This document shows, one piece after another, positions 23,543-33,539 of a stretch of DNA of 64,000 bases. How positions within the stretch are numbered: the first letter of the stretch is position 1; every line of letters starts with the position of its first letter. The notes under the pieces were generated by a model. That model ran no database searches and was not told the DNA's origin. It was given only the letters and a program-made list of their open reading frames with translations. The stretch is from Neoechinorhynchus agilis (Eukaryota > Acanthocephala): assembly GCA_051530055.1 (NCBI GenBank), contig CM121342.1, positions 3,224,001 through 3,288,000 of the forward strand, written 5' to 3'. A program made the position numbers and the translations under genes.

Positions 23543-24673
23543 TTAGAAGCACTTTCTGTGGACAATCGAAGGTCCGCTTTCGTCGTATTCCTCCTTTGAA
23601 ATCCACATTGATTGGAACGTTGACAATGAAGCGAGAATAGATCCACCGATCCATACAGAGTATTTACGTTCAGGTGGGGCGATAATCTTAATTTTGATTG
23701 TGCTTGGCGCAAGAGCAGTCATTTCCTTTTGCATTCGATCAGCAATACCCGGGTACATGCTACTACCTCCCGAAAGGACGGTATTAGCATAAAGATCTTT
23801 GCGGATATCAATATCACATCGCATTATTGAGTTAAAAGTAGTTTCATGAACTCCAAGGATTTCCATTCCTACAAACGAAGGTTGGAACAATGCTTCAGGG
23901 CAACGGAATCTCTCGTTTCCAATGCTGATCACTTGACCATCAGGAAGTTCGTAACTCTTTTCAATCGATGATGAACTTGCGGCAATAGCCAATTCTTGTT
24001 CAAAATCCAGCGCCACATAACACAGTTTCTCCTTGATATCTCTCACGATTTCCCGTTCTGCCGATGAGACAAAGGCATAACCGTGTTCCATCATGATTTT
24101 CATCATGTATTCGGTCAATTCCCGTCCAGCGACGTCCAGACGGAGAATGGCATGAGGAAGGGCGTATCCTTCGTAGATGGGAACTGTATGAGTTACACCG
24201 TCCCCAGAGTCCAGAACAACTCCGGTTGTTCGCCCTGAGGCGTATAAAGAAAGGACGGCCTGAATGGCCACGTACATGGCTGGTGAATTGAAAGTTTCGA
24301 ACATGATTTGAGTCATCTTTTCTCTGTTCACTTTTGGATTCAATGGAGACTCAGTCTGAAGAGTAGGATGCTCTTCTGGAGCAACTCGGAGTTCATTGTA
24401 AAAAGTATGATGCCATACTTTCTCCATATCATCCCAGTTTGTAATGATGCCATGCTCAACTGGATACTTTAGAGTCAATATTCCTCTCTTGCTCTGAGCT
24501 TCATCTCCAACATAAGAGTCCTTTTGCCCCATTCCGACCATCACTGCCTGGTATTTGGGCCGTCCAACGATTGACGGAAACACGACACGAGGAGCATCGT
24601 CCCCGGCGAATCCGGCTTTGCACATACCCGATCCATTGTCAATCACGACTGCTGCGACCTCGTCTTCTGCCAT
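23543..24673 (-). CDS. Actin, intronless, divergent
   Basis: Complete 376-aa actin, the standard length, ending [14 protein letters not shown]-binding and polymerisation segments are intact: [20 protein letters not shown], the methylated-His region [64 protein letters not shown]. Unlike the near-invariant cytoplasmic and muscle actins it carries many changes: [11 protein letters not shown] (usually GRPRHQGVMVG), [12 protein letters not shown] (usually LLTEAPLNPKAN), [17 protein letters not shown] (usually LMKILTERGYSFTTTAE), [13 protein letters not shown] (usually GMESAGIHETTYN). The frame is fully open with no intron, which suggests either a functional lineage-specific, perhaps testis-type, actin or an old retrocopy kept under selection. 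A TATA-like box lies just upstream. Confidence 0.97.
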   Translation of the reverse strand: MAEDEVAAVVIDNGSGMCKAGFAGDDAPRVVFPSIVGRPKYQAVMVGMGQKDSYVGDEAQSKRGILTLKYPVEHGIITNWDDMEKVWHHTFYNELRVAPEEHPTLQTESPLNPKVNREKMTQIMFETFNSPAMYVAIQAVLSLYASGRTTGVVLDSGDGVTHTVPIYEGYALPHAILRLDVAGRELTEYMMKIMMEHGYAFVSSAEREIVRDIKEKLCYVALDFEQELAIAASSSSIEKSYELPDGQVISIGNERFRCPEALFQPSFVGMEILGVHETTFNSIMRCDIDIRKDLYANTVLSGGSSMYPGIADRMQKEMTALAPSTIKIKIIAPPERKYSVWIGGSILASLSTFQSMWISKEEYDESGPSIVHRKCF

Positions 24674-24715
24674 TGGGAGGATTTGCTAAGTGCTCATCCT
24701 ATTACTTGCAATCTA

Positions 24716-24726
24716 CTTTTATATGG
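24716..24726 (-). promoter_or_regulatory. TATA/CArG-like box of the actin gene
   Basis: CCATATAAAAG on the minus strand, about 45 bp upstream of the actin ATG. It fits a TATA box and resembles the CArG elements common in actin promoters. The presence of a core promoter argues against a dead retrocopy. Assigned by position and motif only. Confidence 0.5.
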
Positions 24727-24974
24727 CATTCATGCATAATAAGTCCACGTAGCTTTTTCCGTAAAAGGAAATCCGCGCTGAGCTGTTTCTATTTCTTTGC
24801 TTTATGCAGAATGTAAGCGTCTGATGGCATGAAGATTCGACGGAGATGCGCCTAAAGCAAGCTTTTTCGAGCGACAATATCGCATTTATCCCTTATATTA
24901 TATTCCCGTTAGATCCTTTTTGAACACCTTAATATTTTAAACGTATCCCCTTTGAACATTTATTAATATATAAA

Positions 24975-25045
24975 GTATCAATGTGTGGCCTTTTATCACG
25001 GCTGATAATTTTTCGGGGATAAAAGGCCACATATTGATACTTAAT
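24975..25045. repeat. Short perfect hairpin
   Basis: AGTATCAATGTGTGGCCTTT pairs with AAAGGCCACATATTGATACT across a loop of roughly 30 bp. Probably a small fold-back element remnant. Confidence 0.7.
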
Positions 25046-25489
25046 AAGTTACCGGTTAGCCAGTCTTCAAAAATTTATTAATATATTTTTGCTTCAAATG
25101 CTACTAGCGTGATAGTGACAGCCGAGGAAAGAGAGAAGCTCCAATTTTGCGGACGGTGGTGATTGCACGTTTTGTGCTTTATTGTTGTAAAACCTAAAAG
25201 ACACTTGAATTATTTAAAAATATTAAATAGAATTTTAAAAGGCTTTCTCACACCTAAATGAAGAATAGGAGAGAAGGAGAGTAGGAGCTGAATTTGAGCG
25301 ATCTCAAAGCTCCTCAAGACCCATACTCTACCAATATATTTTTTCGGCATCGTTGATGTGTGTAGATGGTGCGATAGTTCCAGCGGAATTTCTTCGTTGG
25401 ATTGCTTTTAAGATGTATTTCAATCTTAATGATAGTCAACCAATGTTTGAAGATTGAATTGTTCATATTGGTTGCTTTCTGGCGGAGAA

Positions 25490-25662
25490 ATCAAAATGAT
25501 TTTATTTTAAAATCCGATATTTCGGCACAATATCGTGCCTTGATCAAGGTTGCTTGTAATTTTTTAAATGTGTGAAACTTACAAGCAACCTTAATGAAGG
25601 CATAGGACTGTGCCGAAATATCGGATTTTAAAATAAAATCATTTTAATTTCTTCGTCAGAAA
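25490..25662. mobile_element. Palindromic MITE-like element (CCGATATTTCGG family)
   Basis: About 170 bp, with left arm AAATGATTTTATTTTAAAAT then CCGATATTTCGGCACA, and right arm TGTGCCGAAATATCGG then ATTTTAAAATAAAATCATTT. The interior also contains GGTTGCTTGTAA paired with TTACAAGCAACC. Same family as 2774-2970 and 55668-55797. Confidence 0.85.
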
Positions 25663-26129
25663 ACAACCAATATAGTCTACCAGTGACGATCTTCCAAAAT
25701 AAAATTTAAGATGATCGATTAGAAATCTTAAAAATAGATTTTAGTTATGCAAGTATAGATAACGTAAATTTTCTATGAGAGCCATCAATGAGACAACACG
25801 AGGAATTAAACAAATCACCGATTTTAAAGTCCGGCCATTTCTTGGTTTAACGATTATCATAAAAGTTTAAAAAATACAAAAAGGAGTGCATCGTCGTTAT
25901 TGTTACAAATGCGGCAATTTTAGATTGTCGCTCGATTGATGTCTACTCTTATAGTTCAAAATCGGAAATAGAATTCAGTTGATTGTTATTATCAAGTCCC
26001 AATCAATAATTCGAGTTTCAACAACGTTCGATAGATTATTTTGAGTGGTCCATGGCTTAGTCACTTTAAACGATAAAAAGGAAAGGAATTCCAGTGACCG
26101 TGATTAAAAAATAATACAGAAAAACTTTG

Positions 26130-27722
26130 TCATAAAGAAGTTGTTTTCATGGATTTATTTTGTTTGGCTATCGAGAAATAGAGATTAATTCACTAATTAC
26201 CTTATTCCCTTTCTCACACAATATTTTTGGTCCGTATCATCGGAATTCTATCTTTCAATCAACCTGAAGAAGTCCTTCGAGACGCACCAAAAATATTGCG
26301 TGAAAAAGGAAATCAATAAATTAATCTCTATTTTCTCAATAACCAAACAGAATAGAAAAACTCTGGTAATCGCATATCACCCAAAAGATAAGAGTCAATT
26401 TCGAAATCAATTTGAATTCGATACTTCAAGAAAGGGAATTCCAGTGACCAAATTCGTATGATTGTTGTTTTCATGGATTTATTTTGTTTGGTTATCGAGA
26501 AATAGAGATTAATTCACTAATTCCCTTATTCCCTTTCTCATACAATATTTTTGGTCCGTATCATCGGAATTCTATCTTTCAATCAACCTGAAGAAGTCCT
26601 TCGAGCGCACCAAAAATATTGCGTGAAAAAGGAAATCAATAAATTAATCTCTATTTTCTCAATAACCAAACAGAATAGAAAAACTCTGGTAATCGCATAT
26701 CACCCAAAAGATAAGAGTCAATTTCGAAATCAATTTGAATTCGATACTTCAAGAAAGGGAATTCCAGTGACCAAATTCGTATGATTGTTGTTTTCATGGA
26801 TTTATTTTGTTTGGTTATCGAGAAATAGAGATTAATTCACTAATTCCCTTATTCCCTTTCTCATACAATATTTTTGGTCCGTATCATCGGAATTCTTTAT
26901 CTTTCAATCAACCTGAAGAAGTCCTTCGAGGCGCACCAAAAATATTGCGTGAAAAAGGAAATCAATAAATTAATCTCTATTTTCTCAATAACCAAACAAA
27001 ATAGAAAAACTCTGGTAATCGCATATCACCCAAAAGATAAGAGTCAATTTCGAAATCAGTTTGAATTCGATACTTCAAGAAAGGGAATTCCAGTGACCGA
27101 ATTCGTATGATTGTTGTTTTCATGGATTTATTTTGTTTGGTTATCGAGAAATAGAGATTAATTCACTAATTCCCTTATTCCCTTTCTCATACAATATTTT
27201 TGGTCCGTATCATCGGACTTCTTTATCTTTCAATCAACCTGAAGAAGTCCTTCGAGGCGCACCAAAAATATTATGTAAAAAAGGAAATCAATAAATTAAT
27301 CTCTATTTTCTCAATAACCAAACAGAATAGAAAAACTCTGGTAATCGCATATCACCCAAAAGATAAGAGTCAATTTCGAAATCATTTGAATTCGATACTT
27401 CAAGAAAGGGAATTCCAGTGACCGAATTCGTATGATTGTTGTTTTCATGGATTTATTTTGTTTGGTTATCGAGAAATAGAGATTAATTCACTAATTCCCT
27501 TATTCCCTTTCTCATACAATATTTTTGGTCCGTATCATCGGACTTCTTTATCTTTCAATCAACCTGAAGAAGTCCTTTGAGGCGCACCAAAAATATTGCG
27601 TGAAAAAGGAAATCAATAAATTAATCTCTATTTCTCAATAACCAAACAGAATAGAAAAATTATGGTAATCGTATATCACACAAAAGATAAGAGTCAGTTT
27701 CAAAATCAGTTTAAAGTCGATA
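26130..27722 (+). repeat. Tandem array of about 323-bp units, 5 copies, each with an internal palindrome
   Basis: ATTAATTCACTAATTACCTT or ATTAATTCACTAATTCCCTT recurs at 26189, 26510, 26833, 27159 and 27482. Within each unit, GAGAAATAGAGATTAATTCA to CAATATTTTTGGTCC is followed by the complementary ACCAAAAATATTGCGTGAAA to AATTAATCTCTATTTTCTCA. The similar 73-78-aa ORFs in each unit are repeat by-products. The last unit is the most diverged. A partial unit precedes the array near 26060-26110. Confidence 0.9.
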
Positions 27723-28002
27723 CTTCTATGGTAGCTTCGGAGCCATAATGTCCTATGGTAAGAGAATTCATTCGAGCAAAATTACCTTTTATCGTACAAG
27801 CTATAACCAAACGTTAACGTTGAAGTCGCGACACGAGTCAACTCATTGCACCGAGCTACGCAATATTTTACAAAAAAATTTAATTATCGTATTTCTCCCG
27901 TCGACTGTGGGATACGACTGGATTTTCCGTTATTATCCCCAAATCAACAAATTATTTTTTAAAAAAAATACACTATTACAAATTCAGAACAATTGAATTC
28001 TC

Positions 28003-28529
28003 ATGAATGAATCTTATGACTTGGCAAAAGAGCCAGTTGCATCAGTCGAACAAATGATGGAAAGCTTCAAGAAACAAGTAATGATTAGTATTTTGCTATG
28101 TTCCATCTCGGTAGCCGCTATCATAATCACTATTCGGATTTTTAAACTGTTATACGACCGTAGACGGGGAAATATGCTTATAGAAAGCATGCTTGAATAT
28201 CGAGAAATCTTTTTAAAGACAACCTTTTCAAATTAAGACTTTTCGATGTAGGACTGAGTGCAAGACGAGAAGGAAACTTTGGTCAAAATTCTCGGATTGA
28301 ACAAAGTGCAGTGCACAGTTTATTTTTATGGGACACTGAGCAGATTGAACTGACAGAGAACCTTCCAAGTTATCGAGAGATTAATCGAATGAAAGTGAAA
28401 TCAATTCACCGATCTTATCATAACAAATTGAATACACTTAGGCGATCGTATAGTGTTCCCGTAGTGTTTGGAAAATTATATTGCCAAAAAGATATTAGCC
28501 GAAGTTACACGAATGTAAACATTTGTTGA
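28003..28529 (+). CDS. Unrecognised single-pass membrane protein, probably two exons
   Basis: The first part (from ATG 28003) has a polar N-terminus (NESYDLAKEPVASVEQMMES), a transmembrane helix (ISILLCSISVAAIIITIRIF) and a basic stop-transfer (KLLYDRRRGN). A second open frame from about 28236 to the stop at 28529 encodes LSARREGNFGQNSR, then LPSYREINRMKVKSIHRSYH and more basic sequence, after a plausible acceptor (CAAATTAAG). Together they would give a small type I or III membrane protein with a basic cytoplasmic tail of about 100 aa. The junction phase was not resolved. No known family. Confidence 0.4.
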
Positions 28530-29160
28530 TTTGCAGATTCCTGGATCTACGATCATAAATATTAATAAAAAAAGTAATGTAAGTGTTTAATGCCAGGGAT
28601 AAAAGTTTATGGACATATCGTCTAATCAAATAACCAAAGTTCGATGACAAGAAAATAAAAATTAATGTAAATAATAAACTCAGAAAGCAAATTAATAATA
28701 AATCGAACGATTAAAAATGGCTATTGGTGGACTCAGCAACGTCCGAAAAGAATAAAATATCTACGTGATTAGGAATTAAAATAGAAATCAATTGAAAAAA
28801 AGTTTGATCAAATGTTCAGAGGAGCTTTTTTTAGAAACATTTCACTGATCCTAAAGATCCACAAAAACCAATCTATACGAATACGTGTGCCGACTCTCGA
28901 ATATCCAAGAAAATCACCGTCGAATAAACATTGAAATTTCAAAATTGTTTAGGCGTTTTTGAGCCTTAAAACTCACCTAAACTTCTCCAGGGTGTTTATA
29001 GTTTTCCCAATTATTTTTAAAACTAATAAAGTCAGAAAATTGCAAAAAATATATGCAAAGTTATCATGTATCTTACAAAATTTAACGAAAACTTTCATTC
29101 AAGTCTTATACGGAAAGAGGTCACGATTATTTTCAATATATCTCGTAAATTTTTATGAAG
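28530..29160. other. Intergenic, no gene supported
   Basis: AT-rich. The 76-aa ORF starting at 28959 is low-complexity and runs into the SINE-like module at 29160. Nothing else is evident. Confidence 0.4.
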
Positions 29161-29460
29161 ATTGGCCAGCCTCCCCGGGAGGTATCTGAGGATCCGGACG
29201 GGAATGTAAAACTCTTCTACCGGATGGTTCAGTGCATTGAGTGATTTTATTCGCTTCCCTGAAACAGATCGGTGGGTTGTGTGCCCAAAAATTATCAGCC
29301 GCTGGCTCAACGCCACCGGTCGCTGGGTTCCACGGGTGTGCGAGGCTGCTGGAAGGGGAGGGGTCAGGTTTGAGATCGCCCATCGGCCCCAAAAGGAGGG
29401 TTGGCCCTGCCCCTTCGAGTGCGGCTAAGCGCCTCCGATCTGTGTGAGTTAGCCGAAAAA
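29160..29460 (+). mobile_element. GC-rich SINE-like module
   Basis: Begins GATTGGCCAGCCTCCCCGGG and GGTATCTGAGGATCCGG, a core also present at 36950 (minus), 42730 (minus) and 52170. It continues with GGTTCAGTGCATTGAGTGA and GGTGGGTTGTGTGCCCAAA, shared in diverged form with 8290-8370 and 42640-42740. Much more GC-rich than its surroundings. The overlapping ORFs on both strands here are not genes. Confidence 0.6.
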
Positions 29461-29841
29461 GGCTCCAAAGGAATATAGACAAAACTCTCAAAAGAAGATG
29501 TCACAGACCAACAAGTGTATGAGGCCTTGATAATAAATAAATATCAGCCGTGTGATAAAAAGGGATTTCTATTACTTTAAAATAAAAAATGCTTACAGTG
29601 AATTTCTTATGCTTTTTTTTGATTAAATCGAGATAGCGATGACGGCGCCTTTATCAAATCCACGGCGCCAAAGCGTCACAATGCAGTCACGCTGGCGCCA
29701 GTTTTGATGCAATCCGAAAAGCAAAGGATATTCGAAACTTGAAACCGAATAGAAAAAGGCTTGTAGTTTGATTTTATCGATTTAAAATGTCTTTAAAGAA
29801 TTGAAACGTTCAAATTTGTTGTAGAAGATTGCAGGATTAAG

Positions 29842-32800
29842 ATGAACAAGTTTGCGATTGAGCCGCCATCAAGAGCAGACAAACGTAAATTCGATTTTTT
29901 GTCACAAATTCTAAAATGCATTTCTTGCTCCAATTGTGATCGCCAGAATCAATGTAACCAATCAAACTTCGAAATCTATCGAACTCAATGTTGTTATTTG
30001 CCGGTTTGTGGAGAATGTGATCAAGTCTGCGAGTGTAAATCGGATCGCACTTCGCAGAAATCCAAGGATCAATTCCTCACTGATATTTGGAAAATATAGA
30101 TTATTTTGGCGCAGAGCTCTAAGGTTGGCGAAGAATATTCAATCACGATTTTCCCCTTGGTGATTTTGTGTGAATCATATCAAAATGATCTTTAGGGAAC
30201 CACCACCACCACCACCACCACCACCACCACCACCACCACCACCACCACCACCACCACCACCACCACCACCACCACCACCACCACCACCACCACCACCACC
30301 ACCACCACCACCACCACCACCACCACCACCACCACCACCACCACCACCACCACCACCACCACCACCACCACCACCACCACCACCACCACCACCACCACCA
30401 CCACCACCACCACCACCCACCGTTTGACCTTTAAGCAATTCTCAAGGTCAAAAATAGATTCTAGTAAGCGTCAAAATATTCTCTAATTCAGCAGAGCAGA
30501 GCTCCTGATAATAAATTATTTGATTTTCCAATGTTAAAGGGAAATAAGTCAACTAATCTGCTTGGGCGCGAATATCAGACCCTTCATGTTTCAACTGATG
30601 AATCAAAAAAGAGGCCTTTATCGGAGTCATCGAATTCAATCGACAAGAAACGCGCACGGCTTTCCGAGAGCGAACAGTCATCAAGTTCTCAGCGTCTTAA
30701 AAATGAATTCACGCATTTTATTAGGCTTCTTCCTAAAATATGGGACAATCGATCCTTAAAATAATAGTCAATGATCTTATGAGGCTTTCTTTTTATTTCC
30801 AATCAAACAAAAATAAAAAATTATGATTTTTTGTTGAGATTATGTGCATATCGAAACGTAAAGGTACTACCGATTTATTAGCGTGAATTTATTCGGTAAA
30901 ATTTCGATGAGATGTACATTTGCGATAGGTAAATACTCTAAACGTTCAGTTGAAGCTTCCACGTGTAAAAGTATTACACCAAAAATAATCGAGGATGAAT
31001 CTAAAAGTCAAAACAAAGAGTTCGAGAAGCTTTGTCGTTTATATAAGTCCAGAATGGTGCTGAGATCTTCACAATTAGAAGAAATGAGCGAAGATGAAGA
31101 TTGCAATCGCGTGGGAGACGATACGCATTCTGAATGTCAAGATCTTTTGAAATCAGCAACTGGGAATGATCAGAAATGGCCACACGAGAAAGATGCTAAG
31201 AATGTTGTAACGATTAATCCCTTAAAAAATAGCGACATTCTAGACGATGCTATTTGCAAAGAGAACGTTTTGTATACCGATGAGCCATCGGATAATTTAG
31301 ATATAGCGGCTAAAGATATAAATAAGATTGAACACAATGATGAGAGTTTAGATTTGATTTCGACTGTTGGAAACTCTCCTAATGTAGAGCTTGGAGCAGC
31401 AGACATGGTTCTGACTCAGGAAATCGCTCACGACGAGCATGAAACTGAAATTGATAATGCCACGCGAAATTCGGATTTTAGCGAACAGCCATCGCCTTCC
31501 CAAAAACCTGACGATATCGATGTTTTCGCGAATACGACTGAGGAAATCGTTCAATCAGATTGTAATGTCGACACAACGGATTTGGATGTCACTCGATCGT
31601 TGACAACGACCGTTCAAAATGCCGAAATTGATGTTTCGACTCAAGAACTAGCTGGATTCGGGAGTACATCCAATGTCATTGAGAATTTTTCTTCACCCGA
31701 TGAACTTGTTCAAACGTTCAGATCTGAACATAATACTGTTTCACAAACGGAAACGATTGATTTGGATGAAACAATGAGTATTCTTTTTGGACAGAACGCA
31801 GATTTGGAACATAAGCGCTCAATCTCCGATGCTGTTGAAGTAAATGATGAGTTTTCGGCGTGCCTACATAGAGCTCCCAAACGAAAACCGATTATAGCAT
31901 CGACTCAACAAGATGAATCGCACATCTCCTTGCATAATCAGACACTTGAGGATCTTCCTGGGTTTGTAGTGGCCCCTCTGGACATTGAATCTGTCGATGT
32001 CGGGAGCGAAGTCGTCGAGAGTTCTGATGAATGTGAAAGGCAATCAAACTGGGCGGCGAATCGAGAATTTCGTCCCATTGAGATTGCAGTCACCAATTTG
32101 ATGCCGGATGAGATTGTAGGCTTGCATTTTCATGATTTTAAATCATCGCTTGAATTTAGACTCAAGTTGATGAGTTGGCCCAAATATTGCAAATCAGACG
32201 TTCGAATCAAGTAACCGAATCGACTACTCATCTCATCACAAGATCAGGTATGTTTATAGCCTGTAATCTATTCTTTAAAATACACGTGCTGTTATGTTTG
32301 AAATTTAAAAGTCATTACGAATCTCGGCATAGACGATTGATTATGATACTTATCGGCAAAAATTTAGCTCAAATTCGTTTTGTTAAAAACACATAATCAT
32401 TGAATATTTTCCGTTAATAAGTCACAAAAAACTGTGCTAAATTAATTTTATGCGATAAGAATTTCACTCCTAATCAAATTTTCTGTTTAGGCATTACGCG
32501 AGGTTATTGTCGAACTTTAAAAATAATCCAAGCAATCGCTCGTCACATTTACATCCTTGACTTTGATTGGGTGACCGATTCACTTTCTACTTTCACACTG
32601 ATGAATGAAACGGACTATGAAATGAAGGATGAAATCCGATCGACGTTTGAACCCAATGCACCAATGAGATCGCGGCTTGCTAAATTAAATGATTCTAGCC
32701 ATACATTATTTCCTCCATTAAGAATTCTTTTTACTTTAGCTCAAGTAACAAACTATACAAGCGGTAATCTTTTTCGCTTTTAAATTTACTATCATCCACA

Positions 32801-33187
32801 CAATTAGACGATTTGGCATCGCTTGCGGATGTCACCGGAGCTTTGATTGTACGGAACATTGCTGATTTTCTGGACGGCAAAGGAGGTATTATCCTGATTT
32901 CACCCAAAGTTGGCGATGAACACAAACTTAGCCGATCGTATCCAATATTTAAAGGTATTTTCGCTCTGGAATATTTAGTGCTTACTTTTGCTACAGCTCT
33001 TTTCGATGATCTGAACGTTCGATCGATACAATCTCATTGGTTTTTGGATTGTATTGCAGGCTACGACATGCGACCGTTTGGTTCCTATTCATTGTACGAT
33101 GAAAATTTATCAACGCTGCATAATCGCAAAAGAGTGATCTTGAACGCAAGTGTTTTGGAGAGCCTCGTTCAAATTTGGCAACATTAA
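29842..33187 (+). CDS. BARD1/BRCA1-like protein: degenerate RING, acidic middle, tandem BRCT
   Basis: Likely member of the BRCA1-BARD1 ubiquitin-ligase complex in DNA-damage repair. From ATG 29842 the first exon encodes a Cys-rich RING-like segment (ILKCISCSNC, QCCYLPVCGECDQVCECKS). An exon from about 30492 has a basic, Ser-rich stretch, and the long exon to 32115 is acidic and disordered. The BRCT repeats are well resolved: exons ending 32115, then 32160-32247, 32491-32763 and 32808-33187, all GT-AG and in phase. BRCT1 reads LMPDEI, TESTTHLITRS, CRTLKIIQAIARHIYILDFD and WVTDSL. The linker has APMRSRLAKL and BRCT2 ends WFLDCIAGYDMRPFGSY. The linker (compare PRRSRL) and BRCT2 (compare WFIDCV) look closer to BARD1 than to BRCA1. 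No ankyrin repeats were found between RING and BRCT, unlike BARD1. Junctions before 30900 are unresolved. Confidence 0.78.
30198..30417. repeat. (ACC)n trinucleotide microsatellite, about 220 bp
   Basis: Uninterrupted CCA/ACC repeats, over 70 triplets. It lies between the RING exon and the next supported exon of the BARD1-like gene, so is probably intronic, although a 3' splice-site-like GATCTTTAG lies immediately before it. Read in frame it would give polyPro, polyThr or polyHis (plus) and polyGly or polyVal (minus); all are artefacts of the repeat. Confidence 0.95.
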
Positions 33188-33539
33188 ATTCGCAACATTA
33201 GACTCTTTCAGGGATTGTATGGTCATCACACGTTGAGAATTTCACTATTGATACATCGATTAGTCGTCAGTAGGACAAATTATTATTCCCTTTAAATGTT
33301 AAGTTTTGAATCATGGTGTAAAATTCAAAAGCTTTTCGTTTTGCATTGAAATCGTTCCATTATTTAACGTGTTTCGTTCTGAGCAAATTATTTGAAAGTG
33401 TACTAAAGTGCACTTCAGCGAATCGCATTCTGGTATAATTCAGCTACGCAGGTGGCTTGGTCTTGTTTTCATAAAGGAATAATTGATTCTGCACCTCAAG
33501 TAGACGATAGATAGAATGAGCGCATTTGCTGAATTAGTA
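33188..33539. other. Intergenic, no gene supported
   Basis: 3' flank of the BARD1-like gene up to the LINE. AT-rich, no features seen. Confidence 0.4.

Noticed and set aside
24571-24816. 81-aa plus-strand ORF over the actin start
   Set aside because: Antisense to the actin first codons and promoter; composition follows actin codon bias.
26551-27421. Three similar 73-78-aa ORFs in a row
   Set aside because: They are the same frame of the 323-bp palindromic repeat unit, not a gene family.
30170-30438. ORFs encoding polyproline (plus) and polyglycine or polyvaline (minus)
   Set aside because: They are simply the (ACC)n microsatellite read in different frames, with no flanking domain.
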